Shown here: positions 34,962 to 44,619 of the stretch, piece after piece
Layout of the letters: each line of letters begins with the position of its first letter
Numbering within the stretch: position 1 is the stretch's first letter
Assembly (NCBI GenBank): GCA_963790545.1
Contig: CAWBPA010000020.1
Coordinates: 124,001-188,000 of the forward strand
Direction of reading: 5' to 3'
DNA length: 64,000 bases
Source: DATBJG01 sp963790545
GTDB taxonomy: Bacteria; Acidobacteriota; Vicinamibacteria; Vicinamibacterales; JAMQPK01
Notes under the pieces: generated by a model
What the model saw: only the letters and a program-made list of their open reading frames with translations
The model's database searches: none
What the model was told of the DNA's origin: nothing
Position numbers and translations under genes: made by a program

Positions 34962-35996
34962 CTATAGCGCCCAGCGCATCAAGACGGCGCCCACCGTGAA
35001 TCCGGCGCCCACCGAGGCGAGCAGGACGAGATCGCCTTTCTTCAAACGCCCTTCTTTCACGGCATCGTCCATGGCCAGCGGAATCGTGGCTGCCGTCGTG
35101 TTGCCAAAGCGCTCGATGTTGATGATCACACGCTCTTCGGGCAGACCGAGCTTTTCAGCCGCCGACATGATGATGCGGCGATTAGCCTGATGACTGATGA
35201 AGAGATCGATCTGAGATGGATCGATCTCGTTACGGGCAAGCAGGCGACGGCAAATCTCCTCGGTTTTGCGGACTGCAAACTTGAACACCGCCTGGCCGTC
35301 TTGCTTTACGTAGTGGAGCCGCTGGTCGACCGTCTCGTGCGACGCGGGCAGCAGGCTGCCGCCGGCGGGCATGCACAAGGCAGGACCGCCGCTGCCATCG
35401 ATCTCGTGTTCGAAGTCGATGATGCCGAGCGCGCCATCGCTCGACCGGGTGACGACAACAGCCCCGGCACCGTCCCCGAAAAGGACGCACGTCGCACGGT
35501 CCTGGTAGTCGATGATGCTCGACATGACGTCGGCCCCGACCACGAGCGCATGTCGGTGCGTTCCCGATGCGACCATGTGCGTGGCTGTGGTCAGCGCGTA
35601 GGTGAACCCCGAGCAGGCCGCTCCGAGGTCGAAGCCCCAGGCACGCGTCGCACCAATCTTGTGTTGAAGCAGGCAGGCGGTGCTGGGAAAGATTGTGTCT
35701 GGCGTCGTGGTGCCGACGACGATGAAATCGATGTCAGGAGGGGTCAGCCCCGCCCGTTCGATGGCTTTGATGGCGGCTTCCTTGGCAAGATCCGAGGTGG
35801 CCACGCCCGGATCGACAATGTGGCGCTCGCGAATGCCGACGCGCCGAAGAATCCACTCGTCGGTTGTCTCGACCAACTTTTCGAGGTCCGCGTTCGTCAG
35901 CACGCGCGGCGGCACGTAGGTCGCCAGCGAGCTGATTTGCACGCGCTGCAGGCAGGGAACGGTCCCACCTTTGGTATTGAGCGGGCGGTTCACCAC
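34962..35996 (-). CDS. fabH: Beta-ketoacyl-ACP synthase III FabH
   Basis: Starts fatty-acid synthesis by condensing an acyl-CoA with malonyl-ACP. The catalytic triad is visible: Cys in DLGAACSGFTYAL (about 130), His in ISHQANRRI (about 258) and Asn in RFGNTTAATIP (about 288). The GTG at 35996 overlaps the ruvB stop; a start a few codons downstream (before VQISSLATYVPPRVL) is as likely because the first 15 residues are not conserved. It shares the ruvAB transcription direction. Confidence 0.95.
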   Translation of the reverse strand: MVNRPLNTKGGTVPCLQRVQISSLATYVPPRVLTNADLEKLVETTDEWILRRVGIRERHIVDPGVATSDLAKEAAIKAIERAGLTPPDIDFIVVGTTTPDTIFPSTACLLQHKIGATRAWGFDLGAACSGFTYALTTATHMVASGTHRHALVVGADVMSSIIDYQDRATCVLFGDGAGAVVVTRSSDGALGIIDFEHEIDGSGGPALCMPAGGSLLPASHETVDQRLHYVKQDGQAVFKFAVRKTEEICRRLLARNEIDPSQIDLFISHQANRRIIMSAAEKLGLPEERVIINIERFGNTTAATIPLAMDDAVKEGRLKKGDLVLLASVGAGFTVGAVLMRWAL

Positions 35997-37009
35997 AGTC
36001 GCGAAGTCCTTCCTGGGGTTGGCAGCCCGAAATATGCGTAGGCCCGCTCGGTCGCCACACGTCCGCGCGGGGTCCGGTCCAGGAACCCGATCTGGATCAG
36101 AAACGGCTCGAAGATGTCCTCGATGGCGTCCTTCTCCTCGCCGATGGCGGCGGCAATCGTGTTGAGGCCTACAGGACCGCCGCCGAACTTGTCGATGACC
36201 GTGCGCAGCAGCTTCCGATCGATCTCATCGAACCCATTCTCGTCGACCTCGAGAAGATCAAAAGCCCCCTGAGAGACTTCCGGCGTGATGTGTCCCTCGC
36301 CCCGCACTTGAGCAAAGTCTCGCACGCGGCGCAGCAATCGGTTGGCAATCCGCGGTGTCCCCCGGGAACGGCGTGCAATGGCGACAGCGGACGCCTGGTC
36401 GATTTTCACGTCGAGAATTCGCGCCGATCGCAGCACGATCTCCTGGATGTCGGCGTCCGTGTAGAAATCCAGGCGATGGACAATGCCGAATCGCGCGCGG
36501 AGCGGTGACGTCAGCAAACCTGCCCGCGTGGTCGCACCGATCAGCGTGAATTTTTGTAATGGCACTTTGACCGACCGCGCGCCGGGGCCCTGCCCGATCA
36601 CGATGTCGAGCTCGTAGTCTTCCATTGCCGGATACAGGATTTCTTCGATGGCAGGCGGCATGCGATGGATCTCGTCGATGAAGATCACGTCGTGCTCACC
36701 AAGATTGGTCAGAATGCCCGCCAGATCTCCCGGCCTCTCGAGCACCGGCCCGGCGGTCGTGCGAATCGGCACACCAAGCTCCGCTGCTATGACGTACGCC
36801 AGGGTGGTCTTTCCAAGGCCCGGAGGGCCGTACAACAGCACATGATCGAGGGCCTCGGCACGATGTCGGGCCGCCGCAATCGACACCTGAAGGTTGTCTC
36901 GAATCCGGTCCTGGCCAATGTAGTCGTTCAGTGAGCGAGGCCGCAGTCCGGCTTCGTACTGGGCGTCTTCGTCGATTCGCGCTGCGGTGACCGTACGGGA
37001 CTCGGACAT
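35990..37009 (-). CDS. ruvB: Holliday junction helicase motor RuvB
   Basis: A 339-residue AAA+ motor that drives branch migration with RuvA. Segments: LRPRSLNDYIGQDRIRDNL, Walker A GPPGLGKTTLAYVIA, Walker B FIDEIHRMPP, sensor GATTRAGLLTSPLRARFG and the C-terminal winged helix with RTPRGRVAT. I took MSESRTV as the start; the frame extends to 37063 into ruvA without conserved residues. Confidence 0.96.
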   Translation of the reverse strand: MSESRTVTAARIDEDAQYEAGLRPRSLNDYIGQDRIRDNLQVSIAAARHRAEALDHVLLYGPPGLGKTTLAYVIAAELGVPIRTTAGPVLERPGDLAGILTNLGEHDVIFIDEIHRMPPAIEEILYPAMEDYELDIVIGQGPGARSVKVPLQKFTLIGATTRAGLLTSPLRARFGIVHRLDFYTDADIQEIVLRSARILDVKIDQASAVAIARRSRGTPRIANRLLRRVRDFAQVRGEGHITPEVSQGAFDLLEVDENGFDEIDRKLLRTVIDKFGGGPVGLNTIAAAIGEEKDAIEDIFEPFLIQIGFLDRTPRGRVATERAYAYFGLPTPGRTSRLW

Positions 37010-37037
37010 GGAACTTACGCTGAGACTTCTGTCTTTG

Positions 37038-37631
37038 TCATTTCGATAACTCGCGCAGCGCATGTTTCAGGGTGCGCTCGAAACTTTCGTCGCCACCGTT
37101 CGTAATCACCCCGTCCACGGCACGTTCGGCGAGCGGCCGATGATAGCCCAGGTTCAGGAGGGCCGACAGCACATCCTGGCGCAAGCTCGACTCGCCGCGA
37201 GGCTGTGCCGCGGTTTCGGGGATCAATCCGGCGGGCAGCCGGTCTTTCAGCTCCAACCCGATGCGCTCGGCGGTCTTTTTGCCAATGCCCGGAATGCCTG
37301 TGAGACGTGCGACATCCCCACCCCTGACGGCCGCAATCAACTCACGTGGCTCGATGCCCGAAAGCACCGCCAGCGCCAGCTTCGGCCCGATGCCGCTGAT
37401 TGAGATCAGCCGTTCGAACAGCTGCAGCTCGAGGGTCGTGAGAAACCCGAAGAGGGCCAGCGCATCTTCACGCACGTGCGTGTGCACGCGAAGGGCGACC
37501 TCGGCACCGGGGTCACCGACATCATAAAAGGTCGACAGCGGAACGTGGACCTCGTATCCCACGCCTTCAACGTCGACGATCAGGCGATTGACCTGTTTGT
37601 CCAGGAGACGACCACGAAGGTAAGCAATCAT
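37038..37631 (-). CDS. ruvA: Holliday junction-binding protein RuvA
   Basis: A 197-residue tetrameric junction binder. The N-terminal OB fold (MIAYLRGRLLDKQVNRLIVDVEGVGYEVHVP), two helix-hairpin-helix motifs (LISISGIGPKLALAVLSG and LTGIPGIGKKTAERI) and the C-terminal RuvB-contact domain (ALLNLGYHRPLAERAV) are all seen. It is 28 bp from ruvB. Upstream lies the tandem repeat array that separates it from ruvC. Confidence 0.96.
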   Translation of the reverse strand: MIAYLRGRLLDKQVNRLIVDVEGVGYEVHVPLSTFYDVGDPGAEVALRVHTHVREDALALFGFLTTLELQLFERLISISGIGPKLALAVLSGIEPRELIAAVRGGDVARLTGIPGIGKKTAERIGLELKDRLPAGLIPETAAQPRGESSLRQDVLSALLNLGYHRPLAERAVDGVITNGGDESFERTLKHALRELSK

Positions 37632-37643
37632 TTCTTAATTTCG

Positions 37644-38020
37644 CGTGGGGCCCCACCCCCACGCGCTGCCGTCGCTTACGCTCCGGATCTTGCAACCAAC
37701 GATCATCCGCTTAGTGATCACCTTCGTGGGGCCCCACCCCCACGCGCTGGCGTCGCTTACGCTCCGGATCTTGCAACCAACGATCATCCGCTTAGTGATC
37801 ACCTTCGTGGGGCCCACCCCCACGCGCTGCCGTCGTCCTTCGGCTTGCGCTCAGGACGACCCTGAGCATTCGTCGAAGGGTCGCTTACGCTCCGGATCTT
37901 GCAACCAACGATCATCCGCTTAGTGATCACCTCCGGGGGTCCCACCCCCACGCGTTGCCGACCCTGGCTCTGTCAAGGGGTCGCTTACGTCCGGATCTTG
38001 CCATCAGCGATCATGTGCTC
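37644..38020. repeat. Tandem array of 81-bp units between ruvC and ruvA
   Basis: Four units begin at 37644, 37725, 37806 and about 37934. The first two are almost identical and exactly 81 bp; the third carries an insert of about 46 bp with a CCTTCG...CGAAGG hairpin; the fourth is the most divergent. Each unit has a tight ggggcccc/cccacccccacgcg part and a part (cttgcaaccaacgatcatccgc) that matches the last codons of ruvC in reverse sense (MIADGKIR). The fourth unit runs into the ruvC stop, so the array seems to have grown from the 3' end of ruvC. Confidence 0.9.
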
Positions 38021-38551
38021 AGGTTTGAAGCGACGCCATGAAGAACCGGCCGGAGCTCGACGGCCGTTCGACTTGCCGAGCGCTCCCACGCGGTTCAAGT
38101 GGCAGATCGCAATGGCCAGGGCGTCGGCCACGTCATGAGGGGCCGGCGCGGTCGTCATGCCGAGCAACAACCTGACCATCTGCTGAACCTGGTGTTTCTC
38201 AGCGCGTCCGTAGCCCACCACCGCTCGCTTCACTTCGGCCGGGGTGTATTCGGCAACCTGCACGTCGGCTTCGACGGCCGCGAGCATGGCGACACCACGC
38301 ACGTGACCCAGCTTCAGTGCGCTACGCGTGTTGACGGCGGTAAACAGGTTCTCGACGGCCACGAAATCCGGATGGCACTCGTCGATCAACCGGGCGATTT
38401 CCTGATGAATTGTGAGGAGCTTGTCTGTAAACGCCACGGTGCTACGCGTAGCAACGGCACCGCAGGTGACCAGGCGGTGGCGACTCCCATCAGTCTCGAC
38501 GCAGCCGTAACCGGTACGCTGAGACCCGGGATCGATGCCAAGGACTCTCAC
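37985..38551 (-). CDS. ruvC: Holliday junction resolvase RuvC
   Basis: A 188-residue endonuclease cutting four-way junctions. The acidic site shows Asp in VLGIDPGSQRTG, Glu in VAVENLFTAVN and the final Asp pair in HDVADALAIAICH. The start is the GTG at 38551, overlapping the yebC stop (GTGA). The last 15-20 residues (SSWRRFKPEHMIADGKIRT) exceed the usual RuvC end and are shared in part with the tandem repeat array that follows, so the C-terminus may have been changed by repeat growth. Confidence 0.95.
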   Translation of the reverse strand: MRVLGIDPGSQRTGYGCVETDGSRHRLVTCGAVATRSTVAFTDKLLTIHQEIARLIDECHPDFVAVENLFTAVNTRSALKLGHVRGVAMLAAVEADVQVAEYTPAEVKRAVVGYGRAEKHQVQQMVRLLLGMTTAPAPHDVADALAIAICHLNRVGALGKSNGRRAPAGSSWRRFKPEHMIADGKIRT

Positions 38552-39297
38552 GCCAGAGAAGCCTCTATCTCCTTCTCCTCGATATCGAAATTCGACCACA
38601 CGTGTCGGACGTCGTCGTGCTCCTCGAGGGCTTCCATCAACTTGACCATCTGCTGGGCCTGCTTGCCTTCGAGCTTGACGTAATTCTGCGGCAGCATCGC
38701 GACCTCCGACGCCGCTGGCTCGATGCCAAGTTTCTTGACCGCTTCGAGCACGGTCGGGAACGCCTCGGGGGCACTCAACACTTCCCAGTTGTCACCATCG
38801 TCCCGCAAATCGTCGGCACCCGCGTCGAGCACCGCCGACAGGAGCGCTTCTTCGTCGGCTTTGCCTTTCTCGATGACGATGTAGCCCTTCTTGCTGAACA
38901 TCCAGGCGACGCTGTTGGTTTCACCCAGGTTTCCGTTGTACTTCGTGAGCAGGTGACGCAGTTCTCCAACGGCCCGGTTCTTATTGTCGGTCAGCACGTC
39001 AATCATCATGGCGGCGCCGCCTGGTCCGTATCCCTCGTACATCGCCTCTTCGTACGACACGCCAGGTTCTTCGCCGGTTCCCCGTCGAATCGCCCGCTTG
39101 ATGTTGTCGGCCGGCATGTTCTGTGCCTTGGCCTCGGCCACGATCGTCCGCAGCCGCGGGTTCGAATCGGGATCGCCGCCCCCGGCGCGTGCGGCGACCG
39201 TGAGCTCCTTGATGATGCGCGTGAAGACCCGACCCCGCTTGGCGTCAGCGGCGCCTTTCTTGTGCTTGATTGATGCCCACTTGGAATGGCCTGACAT
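38548..39297 (-). CDS. yebC: YebC/PmpR-family protein
   Basis: A 249-residue member of the YebC family, now linked to translation of difficult motifs and earlier to transcription control. It begins MSGHSKWASIKHKKGAADAKRGRVF and contains PADNIKRAIRRGTGE, YEGYGPGGAAMMIDVLTDNKNR and NLGETNSVAWMF, all strongly conserved. It is coupled to ruvC by a 4-bp overlap. The upstream open frame is not conserved. Confidence 0.96.
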   Translation of the reverse strand: MSGHSKWASIKHKKGAADAKRGRVFTRIIKELTVAARAGGGDPDSNPRLRTIVAEAKAQNMPADNIKRAIRRGTGEEPGVSYEEAMYEGYGPGGAAMMIDVLTDNKNRAVGELRHLLTKYNGNLGETNSVAWMFSKKGYIVIEKGKADEEALLSAVLDAGADDLRDDGDNWEVLSAPEAFPTVLEAVKKLGIEPAASEVAMLPQNYVKLEGKQAQQMVKLMEALEEHDDVRHVWSNFDIEEKEIEASLA

Positions 39298-39477
39298 GGC
39301 AAGGAACTCCCAAAAACTTGACAGAATTGGCCGGCAAAATTCTACCACGGGACGGGACGCGGATCCGCCGGGATCATTCCTCCACAAAACGCAGGGCTCG
39401 CCGGAGAGCGCCGAGGGACGCTGCAAAATCTTACAGGCATTTGTCTGCGGCCTCCGCGATCCCAGCGTCCTCTGCGT

Positions 39478-40327
39478 TCAAAGTTCACGGCGGTCAGTTT
39501 CTTGTCCTGTCTTCCGGGCGAGGATAATCCACACTTCAGCGCGCGAATCCCACGGTGCGCCATCGTAGCCGCCGAGCACGGCCTCCACTTGCAACCCTGC
39601 CTTTTCGAGCCGGGCGCGCATCTGTCGAACAGACAGCGTGCGAAATGTCAGCGAGAAATCACGTCGTTGGCGCTCGCCGCCGCGACGTTCGATGAACGTC
39701 TGGTTGAAGAACGTGAGACCTCGCCGGCGATCCTGCTTGACCGATTCGACGAGCGTCACGTGTGACCGTCCCGCCGCCCGCCCGCTTTGAGCTACGACGA
39801 AATCCGTTCAAACGGACGCGGTTCTGATATTCCGACCATTGCGGCAGATCCGGAACGAGATCGACGCCCATCACGCCGCCCGGCGCGAGCACGCGGGCGA
39901 CCGACCGTAACGTGTCCGTCAAATCCGACTCGCGCACAAGGGATTGCAGAATGCCGTACGGCGCCATCACGAGATGAAACCGTGCGTCCTCAACAAAGGG
40001 CAACGCACGAATGTCTCCTCGTACGAGCGTCGCCCGCGACAATCCCCGCGCTTGCCGCAGCCGCCGACGGGCATAGGCGAGCATCGGCTCCGACCGATCG
40101 ACACCAAACAGCCGCACTCGGGCAACCCGCCCGACCGGCACGGTCACGCGACCTGTGCCGCTGCCCAGCTCGAGAATCGGCCCTTGCGCCTGCCGCGCCA
40201 GGCGCTGCCAGAAGGCGACATCCTGCCGCCCCAATGTCTGCGCATTCTCCCAGTCGTAGAACTGGGCGTAGTCATCCCAACCGTGCCAGCCTTCGGCGAC
40301 CGACTTTGGGGTTTTGGCGTCGGGCAA
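39478..40327 (-). CDS. Class I SAM-dependent methyltransferase, one frame break
   Basis: The SAM motif ILELGSGTGRVTVPV (about residues 50-64) and post-motif LFGVDRSEPMLAYARRR define a Rossmann-fold methyltransferase. The N-terminus YAQFYDWENAQTLGRQDVAFW resembles small-molecule methyltransferases. One extra base near 39775 splits the frame; joined, the end reads FRTLSVRQMRARLEKAGLQVEAVLGGYDGAPW, as in this family. Substrate unknown. It lies 52 bp from the next methyltransferase, with a hairpin repeat between them. Confidence 0.82.
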
Positions 40328-40338
40328 TGTCCTTCCCT

Positions 40339-40364
40339 CGCGGGGGCTAAAGCCCCCGCGCTAC
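40339..40364. repeat. GCGGGGGC-TAAA-GCCCCCGC hairpin repeat
   Basis: A 9-11 bp stem around a TAAA-type loop, followed by ctacg, between two methyltransferase genes. A partial second flank (cgcgctacgt) follows at 40371. Confidence 0.75.
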
Positions 40365-40379
40365 GTTAATCGCGCTACG

Positions 40380-41240
40380 TCAATCCAGCGGTCGTTGCCC
40401 GACCGTTGCAAACAGCATCGTGTGCTGAATCTCGACAAACGAGTTGCCGGCGGCTTTGGCTTCCTCGGCGTACCTGTCCAGCAACTTCAGATAGTCGGCC
40501 CCCAGTCGGCGAATGCTCTCATCGGGCGCTGTCTCGATCGCCTCGCGAACCGAGCGTCGGCGGGCATTCCAAACGGTTGGCGGAGGCGCGCCCAGCTGCG
40601 CCGATGCCACCGGAAACAGCCGCACCGCTGTGGGCTCGATCCCCTGGCGCACGAAAATCCCAGCGACCTGCGGGCCTACTGCGAGTTCCGTCGAGGTGTC
40701 CTTGAGCTCGGCAAGAGCTTTGAAGAACAGCGCTCCCAATTCGAACAGTCTTTCACCGCTTTCAACCGAGCTGTACCAATAGCGTGCGCTATTGTCAGGC
40801 TCCACCACGAGAACGCGGCCACCGGGTTTTGTCACTCGCGCAAATTCGAGGACGGCCGCATCCAGATCCTTCATGTGTTGCAGGACGGCCACTGTGAACG
40901 TGGAGTCGAATGCGTCGTTGACAAATGGCAGATGTGAGGCGTCAGCGGTGGCAAGGGCAGCCCTGATATTGTGCGACGCGGCCGCATCAGCGGCCTCATG
41001 CACACGAGCATGAACGCGGTCGATGCCAAACCAGGTGACCTGTGACAGGCCCAGCCCGCCGAGACTGACTTCGGCTTTGCCGGTCCCGCACCCGACGTCG
41101 AGAATGCGGTTGCCGGCGCGCGGCTGCAGCGTGTCCTGCAGGAACTGGGTGAACGAGGCGTCCCACCACCGATCGTGAAGGTGCTTCAGCGTCGCCGACG
41201 TGAGCGCATCGATTTCCCTTGGGATTGATTCCGCGTGCAT
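40380..41240 (-). CDS. Class I SAM-dependent methyltransferase
   Basis: A 286-residue protein with SAM motif ILDVGCGTGKAEVSL (about residue 47), acidic post-motif FGIDRVHARVHEA, ATADASHLPF and the FARVTKPGGRVLVVEPDN strand, typical of UbiE/arsenite/phospholipid-type methyltransferases. The chosen start MHAESIPREID excludes upstream frame made of gatcgttcgg words (41240-41290). Substrate unknown; context gives no clue. Confidence 0.86.
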   Translation of the reverse strand: MHAESIPREIDALTSATLKHLHDRWWDASFTQFLQDTLQPRAGNRILDVGCGTGKAEVSLGGLGLSQVTWFGIDRVHARVHEAADAAASHNIRAALATADASHLPFVNDAFDSTFTVAVLQHMKDLDAAVLEFARVTKPGGRVLVVEPDNSARYWYSSVESGERLFELGALFFKALAELKDTSTELAVGPQVAGIFVRQGIEPTAVRLFPVASAQLGAPPPTVWNARRRSVREAIETAPDESIRRLGADYLKLLDRYAEEAKAAGNSFVEIQHTMLFATVGQRPLD

Positions 41241-41290
41241 AACCTTCTTATCGTTCGATGATCGTTCGGATCGTTCGGATCGTTCAGTCC
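41240..41290. repeat. GATCGTTCG word array
   Basis: Tandem words cgatgatcgttcggatcgttc between the methyltransferase start and the stop of the next gene; a related gaacgttccgaacgattc string occurs at 53450-53478. Confidence 0.6.
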
Positions 41291-42030
41291 GACACCGCCA
41301 GCTCGCCAGGCACAATCGGGCGCGTTCGCGGCAGTACCCCACGGCTGGCCAGCCACCCGACGAATCCGAGAATACCGACAAACACAAAGAGTTTGATGAC
41401 GTCCCCCTCGCGCGTCTGGGGCAACACGTGCCAGAGGACCCCGAGCACCGGTTGCGCAATGCAGACCGCCCAGACCGTGCCGTAGAAGTACCGACGTTCG
41501 TGTCCCTCGTTCTTCGTCGACGCCATCACCCGTGGGAGACGGCCGATCAAACCAAGGAACCAGATCGCGCCCGCAATGGGAAAATACGCAATCTCATAGA
41601 TCTGGGCGAGCGCCCAGCGGCCCGTGACCACCGCAACGATGAGGCCGGTCACGTTGAGCACGGCAAAGGTCACGGCCGCGCTCCAGGCGAAGGTGTAGCA
41701 GACCCGGCGATAGAGTGGATTCGGTTTGTCCTCGGTAAATCGAATGATGTACGGCCGCGGTTCCACGCCCGGCAACCGGCCTTGTAACCCTGCCAGACCC
41801 GTTATCACGAGCACGAGCCCGAGCCACAACGCCATCCGGCTGTCGAACCCGCGGGCGAACAGGGCGAAGGTGAGAGGCCCGGGTGTGATGAAAAACACCC
41901 AGATCCAGATGGGCCAATGCAAGAAGCGGTAGTAGAGCTTGTTCCGCTCGCGAATCCTTCGTTCAGATGCCAGCTCGACGCGAATACTCGTTCGACTTGC
42001 AGCTTCGCCAACGCTCGACGACAAGGTCAC
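41284..42030 (-). CDS. Six-helix membrane protein of unknown function
   Basis: A 248-residue protein with about six hydrophobic helices (for example WIWVFFITPGPLTFALFA, LWLGLVLVITGLAGL, AVLNVTGLIVAVVTG, FYGTVWAVCIAQPVLGVLW, FVFVGILGFVGWLAS). I do not recognise the family. The GTG start has GGAG seven bases upstream. It is 17 bp after the glycosyltransferase stop, so it is likely cotranscribed with it. Confidence 0.75.
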   Translation of the reverse strand: MTLSSSVGEAASRTSIRVELASERRIRERNKLYYRFLHWPIWIWVFFITPGPLTFALFARGFDSRMALWLGLVLVITGLAGLQGRLPGVEPRPYIIRFTEDKPNPLYRRVCYTFAWSAAVTFAVLNVTGLIVAVVTGRWALAQIYEIAYFPIAGAIWFLGLIGRLPRVMASTKNEGHERRYFYGTVWAVCIAQPVLGVLWHVLPQTREGDVIKLFVFVGILGFVGWLASRGVLPRTRPIVPGELAVSD

Positions 42031-42047
42031 CGGAGGTCTCCAGAGGC

Positions 42048-43680
42048 TTAGGGTCTGTTTGAAACCAGCACGATATCGGGCAACTCGGTACCTTCGAGAA
42101 AAGATCGAATTTTGACATCGAACAGCGGTCGGCGTGCCAGCAGATGCGTGGGACCGCTCAAGACCTCTTTCACGCTCTGATAATCTTCGTGGGTCATCAA
42201 ACAGTAGACCTCCTGGCCCGATGCAAACATCTGCTTCAGGACGTCGAGTTCGAACGCCTCGAAAACCTGTCGCCGCATGTAAAACGCCATGCTCGGCAAC
42301 GCGATTCGATAGTAACCGATGCGGCTTTCCGCCGTTGCCCGTTGTTTGATGAGGTGAACCAGCGGGGCTACGGGTTTGTACCGCTCGAAATCTGGCAGCG
42401 TGACCAGCACGAAAACCCACCCCATCGCCACGAGCGCGCTTGCCAGCGCGATCGTGCCGTGTTTGACGCGACCTCGCAAGGTGAGAATCGTCGCGAGTCC
42501 TCCTCCGGCGCTGGCCAGGAGGGCAATCAGGAAACTTCCCGCCAGCGGATAGCGCTGCGGTACGACGATAAACGCCAACAACGCCAATCCCAGAATCCCC
42601 AGAACCGCGCTCGCCATGCCGAGGCTCACCCGAGATCGAACGAGGGTATTCGGCTGGCCCTGAAACGCCCGAACGAGCAGTCCAGCCACCAGCGCAGCGA
42701 TGGCCGGAACCACAGAAAAGATGTACAGGTCCTGCTTGGTCCTCGAAAAGGTGAAAAACAGGACGATGGTTGCAATCCACACCAGGAGCAGGCGCTGCAC
42801 TCGGTCCTCGGCAGACGCTGCGGCTTTACGCCGGCCAAACGCTGCGCTCGCAGACACCACTGCCGCGGGTAACAGCATCGACCACGGGAAGAGATCGGTC
42901 AGCAACACCGGAATATAGAACCAGATGCCGCGGCGGGGCGTGCCGACAGGCTGCGCGTACCGCATCAGGTTCTCATCGATGAAGAATTCCTTGATATGCA
43001 CCCAACCATGCTGCGCGTAGAGTGCAAGGTACCAAGGCAGCACGATGGCTGCCACGATCACGACGCCAGAAGGAATCATCAGTCGTCGGAGATCCCCCAG
43101 TCGTCGCTCGAGTGCTAGATAAATGAGAAACGCCAGACCCGGGAGCACCACGGCCACTGGTCCCTTGGTGAGCACTCCAAGGCCAGCGGCGACATACATC
43201 AGGACAAGCCACTTCTTTCGGGGTGGGGGTTCGGGATTCGTGGCTTGTCTCCGCCAGAGCAAAAAACAGCAGCGTCAGCACCATGAACATCGTGATCCAC
43301 ATGTCAATGATGATCCGCCGCGAAAACATCAGAAACCGCGGAGCGGTTGCGAGGATCAGGCCCGCAACCAGTCCCGCTTCGTACGACCCGGCGAGGCGAC
43401 CCAGCCACATGGCTGACGCGATGAGCACCAGCGCCGACAGCGCAATCGGAATCCGCTCGCTGAACTCCGAGACGCCAAACGCGTGATAAGACGCTGCAAC
43501 CGCCCAGTAACTGAGGACGGGCTTGTTGAAGCGTGGATAATAGTTGAAGCTGGGATTGATGTAGTCGCCCGACTCGATCATCTCTCGAGGCGTTTCGGCG
43601 TAGAAGGCCTCGTTGGCATCCCAGATCGAGGAATCTCCGAGGCCAATCACGTACGGGAGAACGGCAGCCGTGAGCAGCAC
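42048..43680 (-). CDS. Glycosyltransferase family 39 (ArnT/PMT-like), one frame break
   Basis: A large membrane glycosyltransferase that would move a sugar from a polyprenyl phosphate carrier onto a protein or lipid outside the membrane. The N-terminal loop has DSSIWDANEAFYAETPREM (Asp/Glu of the active site), then many helices and the GVLTKGPVAVVLPGLAF signature. The frame breaks near 43250, where a T run is one base too long; removal gives LFLLWRRQATNPEP. About 545 residues when repaired. The GTG start at 43680 is uncertain, as the frame extends a little upstream. Confidence 0.85.
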
Positions 43681-43772
43681 GACGAGGAGCGGATGTTTGC
43701 GCAGAAGGTCCCCTACAACTCCATATATTAGAGTCGTTTTTGGTTGTCAGTAACGGGGGGCTCTCGTGGCCA

Positions 43773-44574
43773 TCAGATCGAGGGCGCAAACAGGCGGTGC
43801 ATCGCAATTCCGGCCGCCGTCGCCACGTTCAACGAATCGTGACGTGGGCGCATTCGAATCGTCGCACGCAAATCCGTCAGCGCTTCGGTCTCTTCCTGCA
43901 GCCCGGATCCTTCATTGCCAAAGAGCAGCCCGACGCGTGGGAATGGCGCGGCGATCGAGGTTCGCAAGATCGACAGCGTCACGACTCGGCGTCAACGCAA
44001 CGATCTGAAAACCCGCAGTCCTGAGATCGTTCAGGCCCGACGGCCAATCTGCGATCCGCGCAAATTTGACCTGGAGTGCCGCGCCGACCGACGTGCGGAT
44101 GGCCTTCCGGTACAGCGGATCGCAACATTTCGGGCTGAGCAGCACGCCATCGGCGCCAAAGGCCGCGGCATTGCGGAAGACGCCGCCGACATTGTCGGCG
44201 TCCGTGATGTCCTCGAGGATGACGAGACGATGGGCGCCGGTGACAATGTCGGCCACTTTCGTGTCGCGTGGTCGCTCGCCGAGCGCAAGACAGCCGCGAT
44301 GGATGTTGAAGCCTGCGATCTGCCGAAATAGCGAAGCGTCGCTAATGTAGACAGGCAGCCTCTCGACGCTTGGAACATCTGCGGCAATGCTCCGGTACGC
44401 GGTTTCGGTCAAGAGCAGCGATCGCACACGAAAGGCAGACGAAAGCAGTCGTGTCACGACCAGCCGGCCTTCGGCAACAAACAGCCCTCGCAGACGAAGA
44501 AGCTCCGCCTCGCGGACCGTCGCATAATCCTCGATTCGCGAGTCCGCCGCATCGTCAACCCGAAAGATCGGCAT
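43773..44574 (-). CDS. TrmH/SpoU-family RNA 2'-O-methyltransferase, one frame break
   Basis: A SPOUT-fold methyltransferase of about 267 residues. The three knot motifs are visible: DADNVGGVFRNAAAFGADG, LLFGNEGSGL and HDSLNVATAAGIAM. The N-terminus has an RNA-binding domain (VREAELLRLRGLFVAEGRLVV) like that of rRNA/tRNA 2'-O-methyltransferases. One extra base near 43945 splits off the last 70 residues. The start codon touches a TGGGGTC palindrome. The exact target nucleotide is unknown. Confidence 0.88.
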
Positions 44575-44619
44575 GGGGTCTGACCCTATTACGAATTGGG
44601 AATGGGGTCAGACCCCATT
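44573..44619. repeat. Two TGGGGTC/GACCCCA palindromes between spoU and fpg genes
   Basis: Palindromes at 44573-44589 (one mismatch) and 44601-44619 (perfect). The left one covers the start codon of the SpoU-type gene, the right one overlaps the end of the glycosylase gene (stop at 44608). Confidence 0.75.

Noticed and set aside
37645..37923. Plus-strand frame of 92 codons with internal peptide repeats in the ruvC-ruvA gap
   Set aside because: It is only the 81-bp tandem repeat read in frame; 81 is a multiple of three, so an open frame is expected.
41284..42780. Single 498-codon gene covering the six-helix membrane protein and upstream DNA
   Set aside because: The first half is a shadow frame of the glycosyltransferase; the GTG at 42030 with its ribosome site is the better start.
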